The position numbers were made by a program, and so were the translations under genes. A DNA stretch of 64,000 bases. Source: Calamus simplicifolius (Eukaryota > Streptophyta > Magnoliopsida > Arecales > Arecaceae). Positions 1 to 11,389 of the stretch are shown one piece after another. Each line of letters begins with the position of its first letter. The first letter of the stretch is position 1. The notes beneath the pieces are model-generated. The model was not told the DNA's origin and did no database searches. It was given only the letters and a program-made list of their open reading frames with translations. Where the stretch lies: assembly GCA_900491605.1 (NCBI GenBank), contig UESW01004009.1:307131-371130 (forward strand). Direction: 5' to 3'.

Positions 1-483
1 TCGAGCCATGGCAAGGCCAGGTAAAAATCATTCGGGCTAAAACCCCAGCAAAAAAGTCTAAACCTACGAGCCTCGACCAAAGCCGAACGGCCCCCAAATA
101 GTCCCCGAAGGACTTCGCCAGGTTTAAAAACGAGCGCGTTGAGTAAAAAACCGTCACGCGCAAGAAGAAGCCACCATTGGCAAACCCACTCTCGAGGCCA
201 TCGAGCCCCACGAAGTCGGCCAAAGGCCCCAGGCAGAGTTAGACGATTTCCCTCTCTGCCACTGGAAATCTTTTGGGTAACGCCCCTATAACCCGTCGTT
301 CAAAGAGCCTACATCAGCGCGCAAAAAAAACGACGGGGCCGCGCCAACCCCCTGATTCATTACACGAGTGAAGGCCATAAACTCTTAAGGAGAGGGACTT
401 CAAAAAAGTGGGACCCAACTTTCATTCATAAAGAGGACTACAAAGGGGCGGTAAAAAGCAAAGACAAGAGGGGAGTCCCCGAA

Positions 484-785
484 TCAGAATCCGGAGTCGC
501 TCCCGGAGGCTAACAGCTCCTCCAGGCGCTCCGCCAAGTCAGCCACCTGCTGACGCAGGGACGCTATCTCCTCCCCCTGCCGGTCTATCAACTGGCGTGA
601 GGCCTCCGCCTCCCTGACTGATACATCCAAATATTCTTCAGCGGTCCTCGCGAGCTGCTCGTTAGTCGCAAGGCCGACGCCAGGCTCTCTCCGTCAACCC
701 TGACGGAGGTGCGCCTCCCCTCCGAGTGCGGCGGGCTATCAAGTGAGGAACGCGACTCACCTGATGATCGCACTGGAGAGGCCAT
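484..785 (-). pseudogene. Short antisense coiled-coil ORF of the gypsy element, frameshifted
   Basis: An ATG at 785 opens a Ser/Arg-rich N-terminus (starts MASPVRSSGESR). After a frame change near 680 the same strand reads a Glu/Leu/Gln-rich helix with heptad character, including EEIASLRQQVADLAERLEEL, and stops at 484-486. The 302-nt span is about 100 codons plus one frameshift. A TATA box lies 50 bp upstream on the same strand. I do not recognise the protein; the helix would suit oligomerisation. It sits antisense between pol and the 3' LTR. It could be the tail of a larger spliced gene, because a possible GTGAGT donor lies near 764. Confidence 0.4.
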
Positions 786-834
786 TCTTTTTTAGCTCAA
801 AAAGAGGAATGGTCAAAAGCGACGCCCCTCGGTC

Positions 835-844
835 GTATTTATAC
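835..844 (-). promoter_or_regulatory. TATA box for the antisense coiled-coil ORF
   Basis: The minus strand reads GTATAAATAC, a near-ideal plant TATA box, 50 bp upstream of the ATG at 785 and downstream of tandem array 1 as read on the minus strand. Assignment is from sequence and position only. Confidence 0.35.
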
Positions 845-1258
845 ATGCCAGGAGGATATCTCTACCAGTCGCGCCGCAACTGCCAACTAGTAAGAACTCG
901 CCACGTGTTGCCGATTCAATGCTGGCAAAATCCGAGGTATCGCGCCCCATCCCAGGCAAGATCGATAAGCGCGAACAGATTGTTCGAGGGTTCCCCAAGC
1001 GAACATTTTCCGATCTGTCGCCCCTCGCATTAAATGCATTCGGCGCTTCCCCAAGCCACTTAATACCGCCCCGCTTTTCTCGGAGTCCAGCGCTCGGCCG
1101 GTAACTTGCCCCCTCGGGAGGAGCGGCCACACCAATAAAAGCGTGACAATATACCGTCCGTTCCACTCTGGCGCCCCTTTTTTTTAAGCGCCGCATGGAC
1201 CTAACGCTGTGGCCTGCAACGGCGGCTGAATCGCTCCCTCCGAGCTACAATAATCTCC

Positions 1259-1475
1259 GAACCTCGGCAGGGCCGAGCTACCAATTCTCCGAACCTCGGT
1301 AGGGCCGAGCTACAAAATTCTCCGAACCTCGGCAGGGCCGAGCTACAAAATTCTCCGAACCTCAGCAGGGCCGAGCTACAAAATTCTCCGAACCTCGGCA
1401 GGGCCGAGCTACAAAGTTCTCCAAACCTCGGCAGGGCCGAGCTACAAAATTCTTTGAACCTTGGCAGGGCCAAGT
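1259..1475. repeat. Tandem array 1, about 7 copies of a 32-33 bp unit
   Basis: The unit contains CTCGGCAGGGCCGAG, whose arms CTCGGC and GCCGAG can pair, followed by CTACAAAATTCTCCGAAC. Seven units are visible; the last is diverged. In the antisense direction the array lies about 400 bp upstream of the TATA box at 835-844. Open frames through it are products of the repeat, not genes. Confidence 0.9.
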
Positions 1476-2982
1476 AAAATGTTCCCCGAAACTCGACTAT
1501 CCTGAGTGACTGGTTCCTTGAACCATGACGAGAAGGGGTGCGAATTCCCTGAGCTTCGGCCAAGACCGACCTACAACAAATTGGGCTCTAGGAAAAGCGA
1601 AGCGCAAAAACACCAAGTTTCCGACCAGAGTAAGGGGCGTGTTTCCCCGAATGATCTACGAATCGTCGAATACGAACCTCGATTAGTTCGGGTGGCGTGG
1701 GATCCTCATCTAAGGACGAACGGAACGCTTTTGTACCCCACAAACAACAATGACTACAAGCTCGGCACAAGAAAAGATAGAGGTCAAAAAATAGAACATA
1801 ACTCTCTTTATTGCCATCAAGATCAGTTACAAATGCCTCATGGGCGTTACAAGAACATTAAATGCATAAAATAAAGACAAATTCAAAACCCGGGCAACTG
1901 CTCCAAAGCAGACCTAGGCGACTGCGATGTTCCGACGGCCGGATCAACAAATTAGGCAAATCATGAAATCAGTCCGCCTGGGCGGATGAATTAAAAGATC
2001 CAAAAGGAGGCATGGCCCGCGGATGCTGATTCTGAGGATCCGACGATCCGGCCTGCTCCCCTAGGAGGGGGTGCTGGATCGCGGGTCGTCGCCCAGCCAA
2101 GGGAACCGGGGACCATTCGACCCCGGTTGCTTCCATATTTTCCCTCCCGTGGCAAGGATTCCCCTCAGAGAAGGGACGGAAACCCAAGCCAGCGAAAAAG
2201 GGAGAGTCTGTGCGTGCTACGGGGGTGTCGATACGCTTCCTACCATAAGCCCCCCGTAACCGGCCGCAAAGGTCACACGGGAAGAGTTATGTGTGCGCTC
2301 CCCGTGTGATCTCTGCGCCCCCCATGTGCGCTCTCCATGTGATCTCGGACTCATCCCCTAAGGGCGAGCCATTCTTCAGCAGCTCCCGGTCGCCCCAGCT
2401 GTCCAGCAGCGAGGAGCCCACGAGAGGAAAGCTTGGCCCTCCTACTTGCAACAACAAAGAAACGAGCATAACGGAAACTCTAATGGAAAATACACACTTT
2501 GGAGATAGCCAAACATGACCCCTTTCTCCCCTTTTTTATAGGCAGGAAAGACTCGGGATGAGCTATCAGAGCTGAGAGTCCCAAGATTCAAACACCTGTC
2601 CCACGCCTCCACATGGCCCCTCAGGGTGAACGCAGCACCCCACTGCGCGCCAAGCCCACGCCTTAGTTGTGACGTGTACGGAGATCCCTTCCTGATCCCG
2701 AATCACGGCCAGTAAATGCAGGAAATCGTCCGCTGACACTTCGAAAATCGGCGGGCTCAGAAAATCATCCTTTGAAAAAGTACTGTCCAATAGCGGACGG
2801 TTGCGTGCGCGTCGCGACGAGGTAGCCTGCATGGGAAAAGAGCACCTTCCGGAAAGCTCTGATGCAGCTTTATGCCCCCCACTGTGCCGTATCACCGCTT
2901 CTAGTAAAGTAAAAACCGAATTGCCTACGGGACAGCAGGGCGTTGGTAGGATGGCAGGAAGCGCGAAAACCTATTTTGCCTG
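1476..2982. other. Gypsy internal spacer with a possible antisense promoter and no convincing gene
   Basis: This 1.5-kb stretch between arrays 1 and 2 is GC-rich and has short open frames on both strands, none with a domain I recognise. On the minus strand, TATAAAAAAG at 2531-2540 is a good TATA box. Short Pro/Gly/Ser-rich frames follow at 2469-2287 and 2187-1969 (minus). It may be a second antisense transcription unit decayed by frameshifts, or simple spacer. Confidence 0.4.
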
Positions 2983-3218
2983 TCGGCCCCAGCCGACCTA
3001 TTTTTGCCTGTCGGCCCCAGCCGACCCATTTTCGTCTGTCGGCCCCAGCCGACCTATTTTATCTGTCGGCCCCAGCCGACCTATTTTGTCTGTCGGCCCC
3101 GGCCGACCTATTTCGATCCGTCGGCCCCAGCCGACCCATTTCGCCTGTTGGCCCCGGCCGACCTATTTTGATCCGTCGGCCCAAGCCGACCTGGTTTGTC
3201 CATCGGCCTTAGCCGGTA
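2983..3218. repeat. Tandem array 2, about 9 copies of a 27-28 bp unit
   Basis: The unit contains TCGGCCCCAGCCGA, a hairpin with arms TCGGC and GCCGA and a four-base loop, followed by CCTATTTTGTCTG. Nine units with small changes are visible. It lies immediately downstream of the stop of the antisense transposon gene (3400) and upstream, on the minus strand, of the TATA box at 2531-2540. Confidence 0.9.
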
Positions 3219-3399
3219 CGTTTTCCTTCAATTTTGGGATAAGGATGACCTAAGAGCCTCAGGGGGACCATAGATCGTTCACAACCGAGGCTAAACGACA
3301 GCGAAATCATGCAAGAAAGACACTCAAATCGAAACAGAAAATTCTTTCACTATGAAATGTCGGGCAAATATATAAAGAACGAAGATACACAAACAGTTC

Positions 3400-6377
3400 T
3401 TAAGAACCAGGAGCTGTATCAGCTTTAGGAGGGCCCTCAGTTACATCTGCGGAAGTATGACTAGACCCACCCTTCTCCAATACTCTTGCCCCCTCGGCGG
3501 CAACCTGCGACCGCCCCTCAGAAATTGCAGCTTCGCCGAGGCCAGGGGCGGCACCAAATTCGGCGTCAGAAGCATCAGCGTATTCGTCTTCATCTTCTTC
3601 TGCGGACTCGCCATCTTCGGAATCTTCAGCACTCAGGAAGTAAAGGTCCCATTCCGAGTGCTCGTTAAGAATTTGCTGTTTGCACTCCTCCTTCCCATGA
3701 AGGAAGGCGTCAATGCTGATAGCGTCTTGCCTCCCTCTGAGTATGGCGTGCTGCGTCTTGGTCTCCGCTGTCTGCTTCTCAGCCTCGATCACCTGGGCCT
3801 TCAGGACGACATTTTGCTCCTCGAGCTCGCTAACCCGCGTCTCGAGCTCCGAACTCCTACTGCGAGCGGACACGAGCTCACCTTGAAGAGCCCGAACCTC
3901 CGACTCCATCTTCGCCATCCAAAAAATCCAAAATCAAATCGGCACTGCGAGAACCCAGTAGTAAAAACAAAAAGGGGAAAAATAAGAGCGTACCTCCGCC
4001 TCTCGCTCGGCCAACCTTTTGGCCATCTCTTCTGCCTCGCTCCTGGCTCTCGACCTGTCAGCCCGTACCAGCTCGACCCTCTCCTGCAGAGCGCTGATAT
4101 TCAGCTGTCTGGCCTCGATATCCCTCCGGGCTTGGGATAATTCGTCGCTCACCCGAGCTATCGTTCCCTGGTCCCACTTAGCGCCCTCTTTCAAATGGGC
4201 AATCTCGCTATCGCGCGCTTCAGTCGCTCCTCCACTTCGTCGAGCATCCTCGTCAAACGCCTTCTTTCCTCGTTAGCCTCTCTCCCCAGCCGGCTCATAC
4301 TTTCGCCGTTTCCCGCCGCATCGCCGCCACCTCCGCGGAGTGTTTTGACTCAATTCTGGCCAACTCCAAGCACGCATTGTCGTTCTTCGCCAAGAGTTCC
4401 TCTAACTCCTCCACCCTGCGCTTATGCTTGGACACCTCAGCCAGAGCGACCTGGTGTGCCGCCCTTGCCCCCTTCAAGTTCCTATCCATCGTGTCCATAA
4501 GCTCTTCGAACTGCTCAGACACCTTCAGCCGCGACTGGAGCTCGACATTCTCCCTCCGAGCCTGGACACTGGCCCCGTCGCCAACTCAAGCGCCAGCAAA
4601 TCGCCCGGGAAAGCAAAACACTCTGCAAAGGCAAAAATTGAATAAGAGGCCACGATGGGATCAATCGAGAAACGTCTATCGCACAAGAAAAATAACTCAC
4701 CCGCGAGGCATAGGCCCGGGTCATCCTCATCAAGGTTGTGTTATCGATGTCGGGAAGAAGATGGATACTCTCTGCCATGCCTTGCTGCCCAAACGCAGCA
4801 TCGACCAGCCCCAGGTCGGCAAACTTGTCCACCGAAGGGTCCGCGCCCGGATATAAGGCCGACCTTATCATGGCAGAGAACGCCTCCTTGATACTAGCGT
4901 CCGAGCTGCCGAATGAGCCAAACCCGCCTGAAGGACCAGCCCGAGCGGCCTCCGCCTGAGTGGCCTTCAATCTCCCAGCCTCCTCCGTCAAGGCCCTGGC
5001 TTGGGTTTCTTCAGATATTTCAGCCAGCCCAAGCGCCAGCCTCCCCAAAACCTTTCTCGAAGAAGCTCCAATGCGGAGCTCCCGCCTTGCTGCGTCTCCT
5101 CCTTCGACGCCCCTCCCTCGGTCACCACCATTTGTGTCTCCGCCGCCGGGCCCTCCGAAATCCCGGCCTGTTCCACCACTTGCGTCTCCTCCGCAGGCTC
5201 CCCGAAGCCTCAGTCTGACCTGCCTCACTGCTACCGTGCTCCCCTGCAGAGAGGCCGAGAGAAAGTTCCCCCTGAACCTCCCCGGCTGCGGCCGCCACTT
5301 CTTCCTCTCCTGCTGGAGCCGGCGGCGATCCTGCGGAGACGGCAACCTCCTCAGCAACAGTCCCCTCTTCTAAATCCGCCGCCGTTTCCTCTTTCAGGGG
5401 GGACGCGGTCGGATGAGCCATCGGAGCCTCATCTGAGCTGTCCGATATCTCCAACACGAGAGGGTCGGAGGCCATAACCCCCTCCCCGGGCTCTCCTTCG
5501 CCCCCGGCGCTTCTGCCATAACTGCCCCGGCATCCGGCGGACTCCTCGCGGAAGCATGAGCCCTTTTTACGGGTCGGCCGCTGTCCGCGCCGCTACCTTC
5601 CCCGACATTTTCCTCTCTTCCTCTTGGAGAGGCTCGACAATGCCGACCTTGCGGCTGCCACATCAAAGCACACATACTCAGAATCAAGCACACTAATCAA
5701 AAAAGATACATGGCACGAAAGAGACTCACCTTGCGGGTCCAAGGGGCTGAGCCCGGCTGCGAAGAGGGCCCCATCCGATAGCAGGTCATTAGCCGAAAAC
5801 ACCTGCCCATTGCGGAGGACGTCCAAGTCCTCCTCTTCCTGCGCCGACAAGGCCGGATGCGTCTCCGCATCCCTTACAACATCCCCCCATCTCCGAGGGA
5901 AGTCGGAGCCGACGTTCCCCTCCGCGATGACAAACCGACTCTTCCACCCCTTGATGGAAGAGGGCTTATCCACGATTACGTTGAAGGATTTCTGGGCTCG
6001 ATGTACGGCCACTCCGATCTCCTCCTGGGAATCAGGTGGTAGCAGGCGCGGAAAAGGGGAAGGGTGGCAACGATCCGAATCTGGTGACACATCGAGATGA
6101 ACCCGATGACATTCCGCCAACTGTTCGGAGCCACCATTGACGGGCTGATGTTGTAGTGGGTCATGATCTCCTTCACCAGGGGATGGAGAGGAAAACGAAG
6201 ACCCGCCTTCAAACTGTCTTCGTAGATGAAGACCCCGGACTCTAAATCTCGAGTAACCCTGTCTTCGGGTTCCGGCGCCCGTAGGACGATGTCCAAGGGC
6301 AAGCCATACCGTTGATGAATCCTCCCCAAGTCCTCAGCAACGATCTCGGAGGCCACATCGTCTGGGCTCATCGCCAT
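3400..6377 (-). pseudogene. Antisense, intron-containing 'putative gypsy-type transposon' gene
   Basis: The first coding block starts at ATG 6375-6377 (MAMSPDDVAS) and has the conserved core of the family annotated as putative gypsy-type transposon domain: GLRFPLHPLVKEIMTHYNIS, then a W-R-N-V-I-G segment. A frame change near 6040 separates it from the next block (WKSRFVIAEG, on to 5730). A GT-AG intron of 75 nt (5655-5729) follows, then an acidic and Ser/Ala-rich middle (5475-4701), a second GT-AG intron (4623-4700, 78 nt) and long coiled-coil segments rich in Glu, Arg and Leu (4522-4295, 4194-3934, 3918-3400). The stop is at 3400-3402. A TATA stretch (6476-6490) lies about 100 bp upstream. 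The function of this family is not established. It is antisense to the host element and broken by several frameshifts. Confidence 0.6.
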
Positions 6378-6729
6378 TGAAAGGGGTACCAAACAAGAAC
6401 AATAAACGTCAAAGAGGATGAAGGCCAGACCCCTTTTGGAGGCAAAACGAAAAGACGCCAAGCGCGCATGCACAATATGTATATATATACACACCATGCG
6501 GCCGTCACTTCGCTTCTCCGCCAAGGAAGCTGCCCCGAAGATGCGGGGCGCCCCATCCCAGCCGTCGCTCGCGAGGGAGCCTTAGCCCCGAAGGCAAGAT
6601 GGCCCTGTCGTATTAATTAAGGCATCATTGCGCAAGCCAGTTAAACCAAGACGTCCCATCCAAGACGCGCCATTCGAACTCGTACTCCCTACGCCCGAAC
6701 CTACGCTTCGAACTAGGGAGTGGAGGGCA

Positions 6730-7666
6730 TGTGTTGGGGGGTAAAATCGTTATTGCATTAATGTCCGTGCGAGGCGGCTAAGGCTGACCTTCTCCCTTTG
6801 CCTCTTCGGGCTTCCGTAGCTCGCCCCCTCCCCTCCGGGCTTCCGTAGCTCGGCCTCCTCTGGGCTTCCGTAGCTCGGCCTCCTCCGGGCTTCCGTAGCT
6901 CGGCCTGTTCCGGGCTTCCATAGCTCGGCCTCCTTCGGGCTTCCGTAGCTCGGCCTCCTCGGGCTTCCGTAGCTCGGCCCCCTCCGGGCTTCCGTAGCTC
7001 GGCCTCCTCCGGGCTTCCGTAGCTCGGCTCCTTCGAACGATCCACAACCTAACATCTACCTCCGCGGAACCTGACGCGGGAGAGCCCGAACCTACCTGAG
7101 CGGCATCCTAGACAAGGAATCATATCGGAACGTGGCCTAAAGCCTATCGTAACCGCCCCAGGCCTACTCAACCCGATCTGAGACACCAAGGAGCTCTCCC
7201 AGCCATCGATACCAAAACAAACAGGGTACGGACCCTAACGGCCCCAATGGCCTGATTCTGTCCGTCTCCGTATCATAACAACCTCCGGACCTTCCAGAAG
7301 GCGCTCACGATCCAGGTGGCAGTCTATAAATATCATAATCGCAGATTCCCTCAGGTACGCAACTCTGTACGCACACTTGCGCGCTTACACCCCCACTCTC
7401 ACTCTCTGCTCTCGCTGGTAGCTCGTCGGCGCTCCTGCCCTTTGGAGCCTCCGATTGGCCGCCCCCGGAGAGGTCTCCCGGAGAGATCCACCTCCTCACT
7501 GTCTGGTTGACCGTCGATTTCTTCTCCACTGACTTGAGCGTCGGAGGGTCTTCCGCGGAGGACCACCCCCAGCGTCCCTCCGTGTGTGGCTTCTTTTGCA
7601 GGTCCGCCCCCCTTCTTCCTGGAGATCGACCGCGCCCGAGTCGGAGGACGGATTTCAGCGGCAACA
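6730..7666 (+). repeat. 3' LTR of the gypsy element (937 bp)
   Basis: It starts TGTGTTGGGGGG right after a polypurine tract and ends GGCAACA. It carries tandem array 3 in its U3, a TATA box (TATAAATAT, about 7323) and a GC-rich R/U5. Its two ends and the segment around GGGTCTTCCGC (about 7547) match the solo LTR at 51887-52913, which has a perfect target duplication; that match fixes both ends here. The 5' LTR is outside the window. Confidence 0.75.
6806..7030. repeat. Tandem array 3 inside the LTR, about 10 copies of a 22-25 bp unit
   Basis: The unit is close to GGGCTTCCGTAGCTCGGCC plus CTCCTC. Its reverse complement contains GGCCGAGCTAC, the same core as tandem array 1 (there on the plus strand). 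The array lies 300-550 bp upstream of the TATA of the antisense gene at 3400-6377 and, in the other direction, upstream of the LTR's own TATA. Confidence 0.9.
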
Positions 7667-8734
7667 AGCCCATTTGTAGTGTTCTTTAATTTATATAAGA
7701 TGTGTGTGTGTGTGGTTGGATTTAGATTTTTTAATTATATGAGCCCATATCTAGGACAACTCAAAGACTTATCCAAAAAGAATATCCAAAATATTTTATT
7801 TAGATTTTTTTACCCTATATATGCACTTAAAATCTATTCGATGCATAGCTAATGTAAAACTAAATACACACTATCATAAGCTCCCGCATTACCTCTTCCT
7901 GAATTATTCTTAAATGCCAACATCTAACCATGCTAATGTAGCCGAAACCCTAAACTATCTTTATATTGACAAGTGTTACCAAGTTATATTGAAAACTGAA
8001 AACCCAGCTCAAAAATAAAAAAAAATTACAAAGTTATATTGAACATAGGAAGCCCAACTCAAAAAATAAAGGAAATTCACAACATTATTTAACCACAAAA
8101 TATGATAATTGGGTAAATACCAATGTTCTCATGTTAGAGTCTTCATGCTGCAAACCCATTGGTTCCTGCAAGGTTTGGCATGATCCCATTGATCATAATA
8201 CTTGCTAATTATATCCTCCACTGCATAAATTTTTGCAACATATAACCTTTAGAGTTAAACATCAAAATTTGAAAGTTCTTAACCTGGTTGGTATGATGAT
8301 AAAGATTATGCAAGTGGTTAATTATAACCAAATGATTGCATTATTAGTGTTGGCAGTTGCCACATTAAAATCACTGGTATTTTGTGTTATAAAATGCAAA
8401 TCTTGTTGATTATTCTCTTCAAAATGATTGTATAGTAATCTTTACTTTTCTTTTCTTTTTTTATGTTTTGGTCCTTGAGAATGATGAACTTTTCCCTACA
8501 AAAATCTAACATTTATTCAGTTTTGCAGGTAGATGCTTTTTTATCCCCGGCTTTGTCTACCTTAACCTATCTACAAGCAAACAATGAAAGAAAGATTTAA
8601 CATAACTTTTCCCCATCTCCGTCATTACTTCCTCAGATGAAATATCTTGTATATTCAAAACCATGTTCAGTGCTGCAAAAGCATCATTGTAGCCTCTAAC
8701 ATCTTTAGTTTTTCAATTTTATTCAATTATAAAA
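7667..8734. other. AT-rich non-coding DNA, nothing identified
   Basis: About 1.07 kb of AT-rich sequence with a short TG microsatellite (about 7700-7713). No open frame, RNA gene or terminal repeat could be recognised. Confidence 0.6.
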
Positions 8735-8789
8735 TGAGCATTTTTTAATACAGACAGGTGATCACATTATTCTAGTGCAAGTCAACCCA

Positions 8790-9270
8790 GATAAGTTAGA
8801 ATATAGAATTTGTTTGAGAACAATATGACAGGGATCTCTCTGTCGCCAAAACTAAAAACCAGAATGATGGGCCATAGAGGCCGCCATCCAGTCGACCACC
8901 GAGTTGGCCTTTCGATAAACATATCTGATATGAAATCTGTATACATTCTGCAAAATAGACTAGACATTCCGAAGCAGAGGGTTGGTTGGAGAATGACCAG
9001 GGCAATCCTACTGAAGCCAGCGGATAACAGTCAATGAGTCCCCCTCAATAGAAAGTCTCTGAGCATGAAAAAATCTGGTGGCATAGGAAATGCCGGCCTA
9101 TGCTGCATAAAGCTTCACCATAGGAATCAAGGAGTCTAGGAGCCCAAATCCTTTCGCCGCCAGCATAGCTCCATCGGCCCCTTGAATAATAAATGCAGAG
9201 CCCGCTAATTTGCCCTGCACATTTCCATCGAAGTTGATTTTGACAAACCCTGGAAGAGGCTCCGATCCCA
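8790..9270 (-). pseudogene. LINE RNase H domain (reverse-transcriptase-like family), decayed
   Basis: The frame ending at 9098 gives FVKINFDGNVQGKLAGSAF with the first catalytic Asp, and the strand continues after a stop with a segment resembling EGDSLTVIRW and a KANSVVDW segment near the C-terminus. This is the plant-type RNase H found at the end of many L1 ORF2 proteins. The position normally filled by the ELYAAW glutamate reads KLYAA, so a key acidic residue is lost, and TAG stops interrupt it. Confidence 0.7.
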
Positions 9271-10719
9271 AGAGATATAAACTGTTTGCCGATTCACTGC
9301 CACAGCAGCAGGAAAATCCAATGACCAGAGCTATCAGAATCATGATCAGTACAGTGAAGTGTGTATTCAACTGATAAAGATACCAAATAATCCTCCGAGG
9401 GATGACTGTGTCTTCGGTGAATATAAGCTGATTCTGAGATAGCCAAATCTGGTAGGCAGTGGCTGCCCAAATGATGCCCTGATGCTGGTTATCCCTCTTG
9501 ATATCTTGCAGAAAGGAGGTTCGCCAAGAGATTGTGTCCCCCCCCCCCCCTAAGCTGGTATCCCACTCTATGCTAGATCTATCTTGCTTTGGGGCAAACA
9601 AAGATGGCATGATCAATAGTCTTCTCCTCCTAACCACAGAAAAAACAGGTAGCCTGGATGGGCAGTCCTCTACCTAAGAGCAGGGAACAAGTTGGAAGAC
9701 ATTCCTACACAAGCTTCTATATAAAGAGTTATATCCTGGGATGGATGGGAAGCTTTCAAAGCCATGCTGCTTACTTCATATGTTGAGGCTGAGGCTTAAA
9801 GATCTTCATTAGATCCTAGTCAAGCCTTGGAGAGACATGATCTCTTTATAATATGATATCATCAGCATGGCCTGCTACAAGCGAAATAGATAAAATCCGA
9901 CGAGCAAGCTCCTCACCAAAAAATAGGGATACCATTGGTATATGCCAAGAGAAAAGATCCTAAGTAATCATATCAGAGACTCTTATACCACTGGAAACAT
10001 CTATAATGATGAAAGTAGGCCAGCGTGAGAGTGGGAGCTCCGCAATCCATGTGTCATAGACAACATCCACCGATGAGCCATCTCCAATCATCCACGTGAT
10101 GTTGTCCAAGAGAGCCGACGCCCGTCTGCAAACCTCCTTTCAGAAAAAAGAATAACCACAGGAGGACTGAAAATCCATAGCAGAAGTCCACTCACCATAT
10201 CTAGTATGCATGACAGAGCTCCAGAAGCAGTGGGGATCAAAAATAAACCTCGAGGCATGCCTAGCAAGCATAGCCTCTCTCCTCACAATCAAAGATTGAG
10301 TACCAAGGCCACCTTCAGATATCGGCATACAAAAAGTATCCCATGCCTGTAGATGAATGCAATGACCATCCTGCATCAAGGCCTAGAGAAAGTCTCTAAA
10401 GCATCTCTCTATCCTTCTTAGGCAAGTAATCGGGATAGCAGTATTAGGTAGAAGATGAAGAGAAGGAACATTAGAACTGATCTCAGGAGGGTGATCCTTG
10501 CCATCATCGATAACCCAGTTACCTGCCAGCCATTAATGCGATCACGGACCCAACACTCTAGCTCTCTAAAATCATCACAGCATGGCCATCTTCCTGTGAT
10601 AGGGATCCCCAAATACGTAAGATGGTCAGCCTGATTGAAGATGCCAAAAGAATGAAGGATGGTTTCCCTCGTAACATTTAATTTGTAGTTTGTGGGCTAA
10701 AGCAAACCATAGACTTTTG

Positions 10720-11389
10720 AAGGTTGACCTTCTACCCCGAGGCCTGACAGTAATCCTGAACAATAGAAGCATAGGTGGTCGCATTGCGAACATTGGCCTG
10801 GCCTAGCAAAATGTAATCATCAGCAAAAGAAGATGAAAGATCGGAGGCCCGTCCGGACCGGCCATGAAGGGGGCAATGTGTAGATCCTGCTGCGCTAGGT
10901 AAAGAGCACATGATAAGTCATCGGCAGCAAGGATGAACAAGAAGGGGGAGAGTGGGCATCCTTGGCGCAACCCCACAGCAGAATGAAAGAAATCGGTCTA
11001 GTTACCATTAATAATAAGCGAGAAAGATGACCTATGGATGCAAGCCATGATCCAGTCAATAAACAGCCCATCAAACCAAATTCAAGAAGAGTACGATGCA
11101 GAAAGGCCCAACTTAATTTATCATAAGCTCGTTCCATGTCGAGCTCAACAGCCATAAGACATCGTCTACCAGATGATCTGTGAAGATCATACATAAATTT
11201 CTGTGCTATGAGGACATTGTCTGAAATGCTACGCCCTTTGATAAAAGCTTCCTGTTCCACAGAAATAATGCGGGGTATCACCTCCCTCATTCGATTTGCT
11301 AATAGCTGGGCATAGACCTTGTGCAGGGTAGTGCAAAGGCTGATGGGCCGAAAGTGAAGCGGAGAGGATGCATCCAAACGTTTGGGCAC
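10720..11389 (-). pseudogene. LINE reverse transcriptase fragment
   Basis: The minus-strand frame has the plant L1 RT landmarks: FRPISLCTTLHKVYAQLLANR, then EQEAFIKGRSISDNVLIAQ, then AVELDMERAYDKLSW holding the first catalytic Asp. The second catalytic site reads FADD at about 10812-10823, in another frame after a break. FADD is the usual L1 form of the YXDD box. The first motif is in the frame 11389-10895; downstream parts are frameshifted. Confidence 0.8.

Larger units (their letters stand above)
1..7666 (+). mobile_element. 3' part of a Ty3-gypsy (Tat-like) LTR retrotransposon, cut by the window start
   Basis: The right end is an LTR (6730-7666) preceded by a purine-rich tract (GGGAGTGGAGGGCA, ending at 6729), which is what a plus-strand element shows just before its 3' LTR. 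No gag-pol is visible, so pol should lie to the left of the window. The 6.7 kb between is GC-rich, carries three short tandem arrays and encodes only minus-strand proteins, one of them with the domain named 'putative gypsy type transposon'. Plant Tat-lineage gypsy elements are known to carry extra antisense ORFs between pol and the 3' LTR, so that lineage is the best fit. The element could also be a large non-autonomous derivative. Frameshifts in every gene indicate decay. Confidence 0.65.

Noticed and set aside
1..483. Possible end of gypsy pol at the left edge
   Set aside because: No integrase or chromodomain motif could be read in any frame, so pol is assumed to lie outside the window.
1201..1563. 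Open frame of 120 codons with a repeated LPRFGEFCSSA-like motif
   Set aside because: It is the translation of tandem array 1 with no conserved frame outside the repeat.
6750..7055. Overlapping frames encoding Ser/Pro/Glu/Ala repeats
   Set aside because: Three frames are open across the same tandem array inside the LTR, as expected for a repeat unit without stops.
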